Assembly (NCBI RefSeq): GCF_018143015.1
Contig: NC_054743.1
Location: 37,900,922-37,964,921, forward strand
Direction: 5' to 3'
From: Lytechinus variegatus
Lineage: Eukaryota; Echinodermata; Echinoidea; Temnopleuroida; Toxopneustidae
DNA: 64,000 nt
Part shown: positions 1-11,400 of the stretch, in pieces
Position numbering within the stretch: the first letter of the stretch is position 1
Layout: every line of letters begins with the position of its first letter
Notes under the pieces: generated by a model
The model's input: the letters and a program-made list of their open reading frames with translations, nothing else
What the model was told of the DNA's origin: nothing
Databases searched by the model: none
Made by a program: the position numbers and the translations under genes

Positions 1-2335
1 CCACGATGGCTGACCTAAATTCTTTGTTAAAATGGCACAAAGAACCGTAATAATGCGATATCACTGGTGATTCCCCCCCCCCCAAAAAAAAAAAAAAAAA
101 AAAAATTGAAATCCAGATCATCCCGTCATTACCCCCATCCTGGGGCCAGTTTCATAAGTAGTCATAACTATTGTAACTTTACCAATATGACAACTTACCA
201 TGGAAAGCTTGATTGTGATTGGCTGCTGAGCCCCGTCATCTCGGTAGTTGCCCAAATCATGATTGGGAGCTCCCCCCCAAAAAAAAAATCAAGACCAAGA
301 TAAGGAGAGAGAGAGAGAAAAGGAAAGGAAAGAGTGAAATATGATATTATTTTCCGAATTGTAGGCCAAAATCTATCTTTTTTTTAATTTCCTTTTATGG
401 AAAAAAAAAATCGAAATTTTTGCCTGATAAGCCATATCTGGCCCCCTCAAAATTGTTGCATCATTACGCCCTTGCTGCAAACCATCATGTTATTGCCATG
501 CATTAAATATGAATTTTAAAGTTATATGGGCCTACAGGCTACAGGTATATAAATACAAATGTTGCGTCTGATATATCTCAGATTTCCTGCACATTTCCGT
601 TTTATGTACTCCATTCATTGATTTAGAATGCTTGTTATCTATATTTCGTATTTATCGTATGTACCAAGTAAAGGTTGTTCAGATGAGTTGTGTAATTATA
701 TCAAAGTTTTGTAACATGTCGTGTTTGTGGAATAAAAGCCAAAATGAAAATGAAGTTCATGCCCGTTATCATCGAACAAAGCTTAGTGTAACTTTTTTGG
801 GGGGTTACACCTGGGCGCCTACCTTACTCCACACGAGGTACTTTTGGTCATCTTAATCGTTCACTGAAGTAAAATTATTCAAAACATTAATTGATTTCTA
901 CTAACTTTTTTGTTTGTTTATCCTATATTTTCAGAATGCAGGAAAATATAAAGAGAATAATATCGTTGTACATGTTGACTATTTAACAAAATAAAGGCAG
1001 AATCGTTGACGCGTTACCATTGAATATTTTATTGTTATTTTTGCCTTATTTTGAAGAGACAGAAATGCATTGTTTTGGGGAAAATGATAGAAGTAGATTG
1101 AAGTTAACAAATCAACCAGTTCTGGATGAATTGATGGGTTAGTGAATAGTGACTTTGCGGTGTTCTGGTATGCCAACATCACATTCCATTTGTACTTTTT
1201 AATAAAATTAAGGATTAATCGTAAGAATTGATTTAATGTTATCTTTTGTAGACAGAAAGTGCATTCGAGGCTCGAGTCCAACAAGTTCGAAAGATTTTAC
1301 AATAAAGTGATCCAGTTATTGACATTTCCAATGATTTAAATTGTCTCAATTCCAAGGAATGTTCTTATGTCTTCCAAAAAGAAATTAAATACATTCAAAG
1401 AGACAAAATAAAAGTAAAAGAATGAGAGATAGACAACAAACATTCTTAAAAATGAAAATATTGATTTCAAGGTCGGTTGTTCTACGGCATTTTTAGGTTG
1501 TCCCCAAAAGAAATAATACTTCAACCTATTTTGTGTTTTCCTCTCCTGATAATGCGTGGTTTGAATTTGATAATATACACGACGTCACAAAGATAATAGC
1601 GTCAAGTTAAAAGGCACAAAATAATAAATGTTTTGCATACTTTCTGTCCAATTCTTCTCGCCCCCACCCGGTGATCAACGATGCAGAGGTGAAATAAACA
1701 AGGTAATTTTGATAAAAAGATGGATGTGGATACTTCATCAAGCATGAAGTCATTACCTGGATGGAAATTAACCTGAAATTGTTGATCTACATTGGATTGG
1801 TGCTGCTGCTAACAAAGTGAGCTCCTACAACTTTAAAACGAGAGCTCTTGAACTTGACCGAGCTATTGGTTTGTCAGCTTTCTTGCAGCGAAGACGAACT
1901 TTTACTCCCATACGACATTGTTGTGTACAGCAATTGGAGTTCATGATTCGACGAAAGGCAAGCTTCCAGACGTTCATATTGGCTGTGATACAAGCGAATA
2001 GGTTGCCCATGTTTTGGTTGAATTTTGGCTCGCACGTCTCTCTCTCTCATTTAGACTTGGTCATGTTGGTGAAGACAGTGAAAGATTTTTAAGCTTATCT
2101 GTAATTCTTAATCCATATTGCTAATTCATCAGTGATGATTGTTTAAGAACATTGGCAAAGCTAACATACGACTTGTAAATCAGAGTTTCGTCTGCAAATA
2201 TTCGTTCCAGCCCAAAGTAATACTGAAACTATAGCAAAGAAGTTGAACTTTAGTTTTACGATGATCCATTATTCACGTTAGTTTCTACAACAACGAACCT
2301 TCTACAACGGTCTAAGAACAGAACATAATAGAACC
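1..2335. other. Upstream intergenic region, no gene seen
   Basis: AT-rich non-coding DNA 5' of the channel gene. I see C-run/A-run debris of a hAT-like family at about 70-100 and 270-440, a small MITE at 143-255, and short chance reading frames with no recognisable product. The promoter of the channel gene should lie near its end, but no convincing core element stands out. Confidence 0.5.
143..255. mobile_element. Short MITE of the TGGTAAC type, copy 1
   Basis: The stretch has the form seen again at 24868-25022 and 36507-36660: a 'ttcataa' start, a 'gtaactttaccaatatgacaa' arm, 'taccatgg', a 'tgattggctg' centre and a degraded return arm. It sits inside C-run/A-run debris, so it inserted into an older element. 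Non-autonomous DNA transposon is an inference from the inverted arms of the better copy at 24868. Confidence 0.5.
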
Positions 2336-2479
2336 ATGTCTTCATCGGCGAAGAAGATGATCTCAAAGATCATCCCTAAGAGGAAAGCGAGATCGAGGAA
2401 CATCTCGTCAACGGCATCATCATCAGGTGACGATGATCGACCGAGGAAGAAAAAAAGTTCACTCAGAGCGAAGGTCCAG
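2336..2479 (+). CDS. TRPA1: TRPA1-like exon 1: basic, low-complexity N-terminus
   Basis: Codes residues 1-48, starting MSSSAKKMISKIIPKRKARS, rich in Lys, Arg and Ser. It ends at a strong donor (CAG/gtaagc) in phase 0, which matches exon 2. Upstream in-frame stop TAG at 2279-2281. The assignment to this gene is by phase, strand and lack of any other acceptor partner nearby; transcript data could move the start to the alternative exon at 11031. Confidence 0.65.
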
Positions 2480-5400
2480 GTAAGCCTATCTTTTTCCAAT
2501 TGAAAGCATTAAGAGGTTCTCGTGGGAAATGGGGGGAGGGGGAGGTCGATCATTTAAGTAAGTTGTATTGGTGTTTTTTGGGGGTATACTTATATTTACA
2601 CTAATATTTTTAATAGGAGGCTGCACTCAACAAGCTCCGCTTTTCAGCGGCCTCATTTATTCCCAACCTGATTATATGATTATCTTGATTATGATGTACA
2701 TTGACATTTTCTATCGTTTATTGCGTATACATATCAAGATGTATGGAACAAAACATATTGTAAATGTTGGAAATGGAAATAAACGACATGAAATGAAAAT
2801 GACATTTATTTACTCTACGTCACACAAATTTTCTACTCGGGCGCTGGTAAGTTCTCCACAAGTATCGAGTGTCTATGATGGCTCAGTGATGAGTGTGCAA
2901 GGGCCGCCGAACGATTCTGAAAGTGTGAGGGCAGAACATGCATGAAATCAAAACTTGATGGCATATTATTAACACTGTACTTTTTAAAAAAGTAAAGTGG
3001 GACTAAACTTGTTCCGTGGCTCCTGATATGAATGTATTGTAAGATAGAAAAGAAAACTAGCTAAAGGAAACAGAAGGACATAAATATAGGTTCAAGATCA
3101 AGTTCAAGTTTTATTTTACATTTCCATTATCAACATTTTAAGCAAATACAAATCAAACATACATTATAAATATAAACAAATAGGCGCAGGAGTGATGAAG
3201 AGTGGGAAGTGGCGAACAAGGTGGTACATTATGATAAGGATATGAACGGCAATCATGGCAATGGCGAAGACAGACCAGAGAAGTTAAAATATAAATTTGG
3301 AATTCAACAAACAAATGACAGATTTTACAAGGGATTCCCCTCACCTTATATTATTCCCGTTATACAGTGAAAAAAAACCGGGACCGATTTGAAAAGTCTA
3401 AAATTTTTGTTTCAAATTATGATCTCTATATTTCGGTGTCAATAGAAGCTCTTGGGTATTATCCTTCAAATGTTATTTTTAAAAATTAATTTCGTTCAGG
3501 CTTGAGCGAACACGGAATGTTTTTGTCTAGGGTTAAAAAGGAGACTTGCGCCAAAATGGCATTAAATGATAAATATGATGGTCGGACTTCTTGCTAATCA
3601 GCATACTTCCTCTTAATCTTTTCATTATCTGTGCCATAATTTTCGAATTATGCGGTCAAAATTCATTTCCAAATCTACTTATTTGCTTGAATATTTCTGT
3701 CGTTGTTCCTTTTTAATATGTTCTCTTTTAGGTTTGAATATTCCTTCTTTAGCATTTAGGCAAGAACATTTTTTTTTACCGAAGTTAGGGAGAACGTGTG
3801 TTTTTTTCAAATCCTTTCATTATGTGCTACAAAGGTTATGGTGCCTTTGAACAGTGGCATACTGATGGCTGGGGGCTCGAGGTGCTCCCCCCCCCCCCCC
3901 CCAATTTAAAAAAATTATGACCAAAAGAAAAAGTGGAAAGAAAAATAACAGAAAACATAGAAAGTGAAATATGATATCATTTTCGGAATATTATGTCAAG
4001 ATCACAAAATTTGATATTTAATGAAAAAGTGGAAAATTTTGCTTGCTCGCTTCTACCCCGATCTCACTAGATGGAGATTCCGCTGCGATTGTCAAAAATC
4101 GACAAAGCGTGGTATATCGTAGCTTGAACGTGGCTTGATCTTTTCAATCTTCTCCGTCGTACCTTGATCTTTTCAGAAGCGGCAAGGATCGCCACCATCT
4201 TCCTGGTCGCCACAAAATTTTGAACATGTTCAAAACTTACGTAGCGAGATCGCGGAGGTGCTAAAGCGCATCATAATCGAGTCAAGAGCGTATTACAAAC
4301 GACATATTCGTAGCTGTAACAAAGCTCCAACGCATAAAGCGTAGTAGAAGCGCATTAAAAGCGGCACCGATCGCCCGTGTTTTTCAGGCCCGTTCCCAAG
4401 ACAATTCTGCTACGCTGCTTCCGTTTACAAGTTCGAGGCCTTGCGCTCGACACGCTTCACACCGTTTCCACCGCGACGCTTTCCCTTTGCGTGGCATGTG
4501 GCACACGTTCTCAGCCCGCTGCAGGCATTCGCGTTGCGCTTTTGCTGCGCCGCTGATGACTGGGCAGCGATTGAGCAGCGACCGTCCGCGCTGCTACAAA
4601 ACACCGTCCCGATGGTGGCGGATTATCACATTTTCAACAGATTACGAGGCGACACCACGACGTTTTCAAATATACCTCCCAGAAAAAGGACCAAAAAGGG
4701 CTGTCGGCGGTCCAAGAGGAAGAACAAGAGGTTATGGTGGTGGTAGAGGAGGAGGAAGAGGGGGTACATGTCTTGATGACGACATGGGTTACCTCCGCAA
4801 AAAATATATAAATCGACTATGTTTTAAAAATAGAATGAATTGTAACTACAGTGACAGTAGACAATATTAGAATTTTGTCACTGATGTATTGATTGGGAAA
4901 GCACACTGTCTTTATGGGGATTCTGGCATTTTGCCTCCCCCCCCCCCCATGAGTGCTCTCACATCAGTAGACTACTTCTTGTAAGCAAATTTGAAAGGAA
5001 TTTACCTAGCAATTTTGAGTGACAAACTTTTGTGGAAAAAAAATCAACAGAATATCAAAGATTTTTATGCGCTTTTATAAAATTCTGGATGCATCCCTCA
5101 TATTAACTATTAGGCTCATCGACATCTTTTGAATGAAATTTCAATAGATATTGTATATTATGACTTAAGCGACAGCCAGGATTCTGGATGCATCCCTCAT
5201 ATTAACTATTAGGCTCATCGGCATCTTTTGAATGAAATTTTAATAGATATTATTATAGCCAGGATCGGACCCAGTATTTTTTTGGTCTCCTTCTCCTGTC
5301 CTCGTATCAGGTCCTCGTATTCAACTATAATGCTAAGATGTATAAGTCCAACCAAATTCTGGACAAGTCATCCATCTTGGTTGGAGGTTGGCAATCGACT

Positions 5401-8400
5401 GAAAAATGTCTCATCGGCCGCGATTAATATGCCGATTGCTTGAAATCGTTTCAAGAGCCCATCATGAACGTAACACAGTCGCTCCATTCGTAGCACCACC
5501 GTACCGAGTTCCTAATTAGCGTATGAGCCTCGTTGTACGGTCGCTTTGATCGCAGAAGCAGCGCAACACATCTGCCTCAAATCGTGGCAAGCGTCGTACT
5601 ATCAGCGTATTACCATCGCCTTCAGCGCAGGTCCGTCGCAGTGAAGTTGCAGAGCAATCGCCTCTCAGGCTAAAAATAGAGTTCGAGGACGATTCTGCTA
5701 CGCTTTGCGGGATTTAGACAGATCGCCATGGTCGCCGTGATCGCCATCCTAGTGAGATGGCGCTGAATTCACAAATTTTTGATACATTTTACCCGATCTG
5801 CCAAATCTAGCCCCTTCAAAATTGACTCAATACACCATTGCCATTGAAAGACATGAATCTTTTCCTTTTTGTCCTGTCAAGGACATAATTAAACTTGGTG
5901 AATGATTCAATAACCCCTTGAAAATAGGATTCATGTCTTTTATATTTACCATAACATAGTTTGTTTCACAAGATAAAAGGATTTGAATGATTACAAATTC
6001 TTCCTATTGATAATGCAATTCTTCTCACCAGGGTTGACAAAAAGTCTTCTTTTCTTACTTATAAAGGAAAATACAAAGGTAAAAGAAGTTTGAATGAAAA
6101 ACAAAATAATTCAGGTAAATACATGTATATAAATTTATAAATGAAATTTGACAGCATTATTCAAAAATTATGGCAAAGATAATGAAAAGAGAAAGAGAAA
6201 GTCTGCTGATTAGCCATAAGTCTAATCATCAAATTTGTCATTTCTGCCAATTTGGCGCAAGCCTCTTTTTGAACCCCAGACAAAAACGTCCCGTGTTCGC
6301 TCAAGCATGAACAAAATTTATTTTTTTAAATGGCATTTCAAAGATAAGATCGCAGAGCATCTATTAACATCAAAATATAGATATAATATTTTGAAACAAA
6401 TTTTGTATAGACTTTTCAAAACTGTCCCGATTTTTTTATACGCACTGTATATAGTACAATATATAACTCCTTGGTGCCAGGGTCAGTGGTTCAAACTCCC
6501 GGGGCCAAATCGAGTATCATATCCAGTTTGTTCTCATTCTCCTTGCGACGGTGCATGGGATTGTGTGTCTGACATGAAAAAGGGGCACCAAGATGTCAGA
6601 CTTAGAATGCCCGGGAGAACAAACCCGTACAAAAATGTTGTGGTTGCCATAGAAATACTCTACTCAGCGAATGTTGCAGAAATCAACATAAATCAGCAGT
6701 GCACGTGTTGTCACGATTGTCCCGTGTTAATTCTTTGTATTCGTGTTTATATTGGTTCAGGGTTATCTTTTATCATGTCTAATGATCAATGTAAAATTTT
6801 CTATTCCTAATCGTATGCTAGTACCCGATAGACACTAAGTTTTATATAATAATTATCAGGATTAAGAAGAATAATGACGCAAAAACGAACCCTTGTACCT
6901 TTCTTCTATCTCTCCAACTCTCTCTCTCCCCTCCCCCTCCCCCATCGGTAGGTTTGGAGTCGATTTCGTTGGTTTGACAGTAGAAAATTTCATTTCTTCA
7001 TTCATTCATTCATTCATTCTTTCATTCATTCATTCATTCATTCATACATACATTCATGCAATCATGGGTGTCGATCGGTATTCTTGGTTGGGGGGGATGA
7101 TTGACACAAATGTTCTTGTGGATGGGGATCTTTCAACATATACCCCCACTAAAATCACAAGTTAGGACATTTGGGAGTGGTTGATATGCATGGTGTTCTT
7201 GGAAATTCCTTCATTGTTGTAGTGTACTATACTTGTATAATTTTTTTGAAAATTCAATTTGTGTTACAAGTAAGCCTATTCTAAACTCATACCGAGAAAA
7301 CAGGACAAAAATTGACTGGACCATGTACATAGTGATCTGTTTATTGAGCATGATGTATACACAGGGGCGTCGATCCATTTTTCAGATGGGGGGGGGTGGC
7401 AAAATTATGAATCAACGTTCCAAAGGCGCTCACAAAAAACGAACAAACTCACCCACACACCCCCACACACATAGGCATATATATATATAACTCATGAGAA
7501 AGAGACGCATACCTCACCTTCACCAACAATGCGAGCGCGAAGCGCGAGCTAAATTTTTTTAGTATGTCATGAAAACAGGAAAAATGTACCTGTTTAGGTT
7601 TGTTTGTAGTAACTCATGAGCAGGGTCGATACATCTATCTCACTAGAGAGCGAGCTAAAATTTCTTTATATTCTGACCTGAAAGCTTGATATTCTAAGCA
7701 TTGTTGGCACCAATGATTAAGATGGGTATCTAGAAGAACAATAGATGCGCGAGCTGAAAATTTTGATCTGGAAAAAAAGACACTTTAATGGAAGATATAT
7801 ATCCAACAAAAGATTTTTGCAAATCAAAGTTCTTTTGAGGTTTAGAATTGAAAACGGGACATTCTATTCACCTATATAATCATGATAAGTATGGGTTTTT
7901 GGTACATGATGCGAGCGCGAAGCGCGAGCTGAAAATTTTTATATTCCAATCTAAAAAACCGACATTTTGAGCACGATTTTAAATCAAATTCGAGTTGGTA
8001 TCTCAATCTCGCTTGCTGATTTCAGTGTAGCATTACAATATTATTTTATTTTTAGTTGCACATGCGGAATTATGGGGGGGGGGGGCAAAACGATATGTTT
8101 GCCCCCCAATATTTTATTGGTGGGGCGATCGCCCCCTTCCCCCCCCCCCCACCCAGGATCGACGCCTCTGTGTATACAACTTCTCTCTTAAATCTAACCT
8201 GACTGGCAATATTTTTATTCTTCTTAATGCATGATGATAAAATGCAGATTCGGACCAATTAAGACTAGCACAAATTCAACCTGTGTGGCTTCTCGTGCGC
8301 CATCGGGCTTACCGTCATTCCTTAGAGATTTATCTTGCCACCCTTTTAATCCCGTTTATTTTTCCACCCTTTTGAATTAATGATTTATTTAAATTAATTT

Positions 8401-11400
8401 ATTCACCACTGGTGGGATGGAACACCCTATCAACAAAAGTTGATTTTCGTTGGGGTCCATTTAGGTCATGTGCTAAAAAATATCAGATACATAAACATTT
8501 CATTCTTTTTCATCTTGAACCTCCACCCATCTGTTTAATAGTCCTGAATAATAACAATATACACAAATTGCTAGGGAAACAAACTGATTGATGGCATACT
8601 ATAATCACTTTGTAATTGTATATTCTCCTGTAAATTGATTGTAAACTTTTTTTGTTGAAATGCCGAATAAAATAATAATAATAATAATAATCATGATCAA
8701 ACTTTTCATTTTTTCATCATCATTATTATAATTTTTCTACCCTAAATTATTGGGGGGGATGATAATACAGGCCATCCCCCCCACTTGAAATATTGGGGGG
8801 GATATATCCCCCCCATCCCCCCGTGATCGACACCCATGCATGCAATACTTTATTTTCATTTCCATTCAATCATCATACAAATTGATATAAATTAACTGAT
8901 AATCATGATAAATATTACATAATTGGTAATTGTGAGACTGAATTATAAAATACGTAGCATGAAATAGATGTGACAGAGCTTATATAATTGAGGAGGTCAA
9001 CTAAAAGTAAAGGGTGGATCACAATTGAAAATGAAAGAATAAATTATTAAGTACTTATTCATCATGTAAATGTATGAAGGAAATGAAAAATAGGAAGGAA
9101 TAAAAAAGATGGATGAGATTGATGTAAACAGTTTTTTTTTCCATTTCAAAAGGAGGAGAAAAGCCTTGATTAAGGATAAACAACAAAAAATTAAATCCCT
9201 GAATTTATAATTAACAACCAACTTTATAACTGAATACTAATGATCAGTCCGGAAACAGTGGGAGTTGACTCTTGATTTTTACGAGGATTTAGAAAAGCAA
9301 AATAGCGCCGTAAACAATAAACAAACAAACGAATGCAATCAATCAGTTTGCCCACACTTATGAAAACTTATTAGTCAAAATAGGGAATCGTCAAAGCGTT
9401 ACCATAGCATGACGATTATTCTAATCAAAACAAGTGTTTCCTTATTCCAAAACGCCTAACACAACCATTATACCATGGAGTATATAGCCCCATGATTATA
9501 TATATCTAATCAATAGATAAAACAGTTTCGAATGGTTGACCATTCACATAATCGCTCATGAAGAAAATCAAATTGATTGACGGTTTAAATGAATTCTTGT
9601 TGTTGCTTTTTTCGTGCAGAGCTCATTATGTGACCTAGTAATACAGGGTTCGCATTTTTGATCTGGCGGTTCAGACATTTTTTTTTATTGAAACCATTAA
9701 TGATTCTCATGTGGTATGATATTAGTGTGCACAGAGCTTTAAGCATAACCACTTGACAGTTATGACTATTAATATTAATAATATCGACTGCATATTTATG
9801 AGTATGCTTATATATCATCAACTTTGTCTCCACAATTTATAAGTTTCTCTTTAATTCACAAACAGGACATGAACGTGCTCGGAGGGGTACCTTTGTTTGT
9901 AAATTATATGATTTTACAAGTAGAGTAAAAATATAATAAATAGACAAGACACTGATGATTAGATAAAAAATATAATGAATGGAGAACAAAGTTATTGAAA
10001 ATTACATTTTTTCGGCTAAAACAACTATTGCATGCATGAATAATGTAATCAGCAAAGATAATGACGTCATGTCTCCACATTTTTTTTGTAATTACATATT
10101 GGGTGTTTTGTATTGTTTTGTGTTTTTGTTTTGAACAGAACATTAGCAGATGCCAATGGTCTTCCGATGCATTCAATTCAATACTGAATGTATGCGTATA
10201 AAACATTTCCTGCTGTAAAAAATGAATTAAAGCAATGATGATGTTAAACATTAGATCAGTAGGCTATCGCATTCTTACATGCTTGGCACTGACGTACAGA
10301 TAGGGTTGGGGGCCACGTACCCCCCCCCCCCCACTCCACCCCTCAAAAAGTGAATAAATAAATGAATGAAATAAATAAAAACATAAAATTTAATCAAATA
10401 AATTAAATAATATAACATAACATAAAATGAAATAAGGTAAAATAAAATGAATTGAAATAAAATGAAATGAATTAATGACATGAAATGAAATAATAATAAT
10501 AACGTATCAAGACCAAGGGGAAATGAGAAAAAGAAGGAAAGGGAAAGACAAAAAATAGAATATTAAGTAGAATTCTATCACAAATTCAGATTTCTGTATA
10601 TAAAAAAATGCCCAATATGCTTTGTCTGGCCTCCACAATTTTTTGGCTCATTACTCCACTAAGGCTTGGAGCGGAGAGCTTGAATACTCGTAATTGTATT
10701 TACAATATGAATACGAAATAATGAAACATCATTAAGTAACTCATCACATGTTTATGGATTTATGGTGATATATGCAAAATTCTTTAATGTTATTATTCTG
10801 TCATTTTCTATCTAATTCAGATGGAATTTTCTCTCTCTCTCTTTCTTTTATTTTTTTCTTGCTTGTTTGATTTTGTTCAAAATTATTTATTTATTCAAGA
10901 CGTACTGTATCCAGAATGGATAACAATTCAGTGGTGCGATGAAACAAACGAATAACTTTTAATATTTCAGCAGCAAAATAAACACCATTGTATCATAACA
11001 TCAACACTAATCTTTGGACAAAGAAGCTAAATGAACCGCTTAAATTGTCGGATAAAACATCAAAGGATGGAAAACAGACTAGCAGTAAGTTATTTCTCAG
11101 TGTTCCAAAGATCAGGATATAATAGTTAAAATTCCTTGGAATTAATAGTCTGTGAATAGTGGATTGATATTTAGCATTTGCAGTTTTCGTGTGAAAGGAA
11201 ATGTATTCTAATTTAGATTATCGTCAGCAAAGCCTGGTAAATTGTATGCCTATTAGAAAGAGGCAAGAAAGTGGTTAACCCAGACTGTGGTAACACGACA
11301 GGACACTCTTTTTATACGTTTAAGGGGGGGTACCCTGACCCCCCCCCAAAAAAAATGTAAAAATAGTAGAAAATGATAAAAAAATATTGATGATGGTTTG

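Larger units (their letters stand above)
3852..5846. mobile_element. hAT-like element inserted in the mariner-like fold-back
   Basis: Begins CAGTGGCATACTGA followed by a G-run and then a long C-run, and ends ...CACCATTGCCATTG, an imperfect inverted match (CAGTGGCA against CAATGGCA). The inside words 'gtgaaatatgatatcatttt' and 'gccaaatctagccccttcaa' are shared with debris at 330-440, defining a family. No clean target duplication is seen. It interrupts the arms of 3363-6449 and is itself interrupted by 4061-5758. Confidence 0.5.
3363..6449. mobile_element. Mariner-like fold-back element with ~480-bp inverted ends
   Basis: The left end (TACAGTG..., near 3363) and the right end (...CACTGTA, to 6449) are inverted copies, with TA on both outer sides. 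The arms match over roughly 480 bp: left 3363-3842 against right about 5945-6449, including paired words such as 'gcgaacacgg' and 'gctaatcagca'. The interior 3852-5846 is a later insertion. No transposase frame is visible, so this is a non-autonomous Tc1/mariner-type element. Its ends recur at 26521-27508. Confidence 0.7.

Noticed and set aside
2568-2945. 125-codon frame in intron 1 beginning MVFFGGILIFTLIFLIGG
   Set aside because: Hydrophobic start looks signal-like but the rest has no family features, and it lies directly behind exon 1's donor.
6235-6810. 191-codon plus-strand frame
   Set aside because: It runs across the arm of the mariner-like element and adjoining sequence; no transposase motif or domain.
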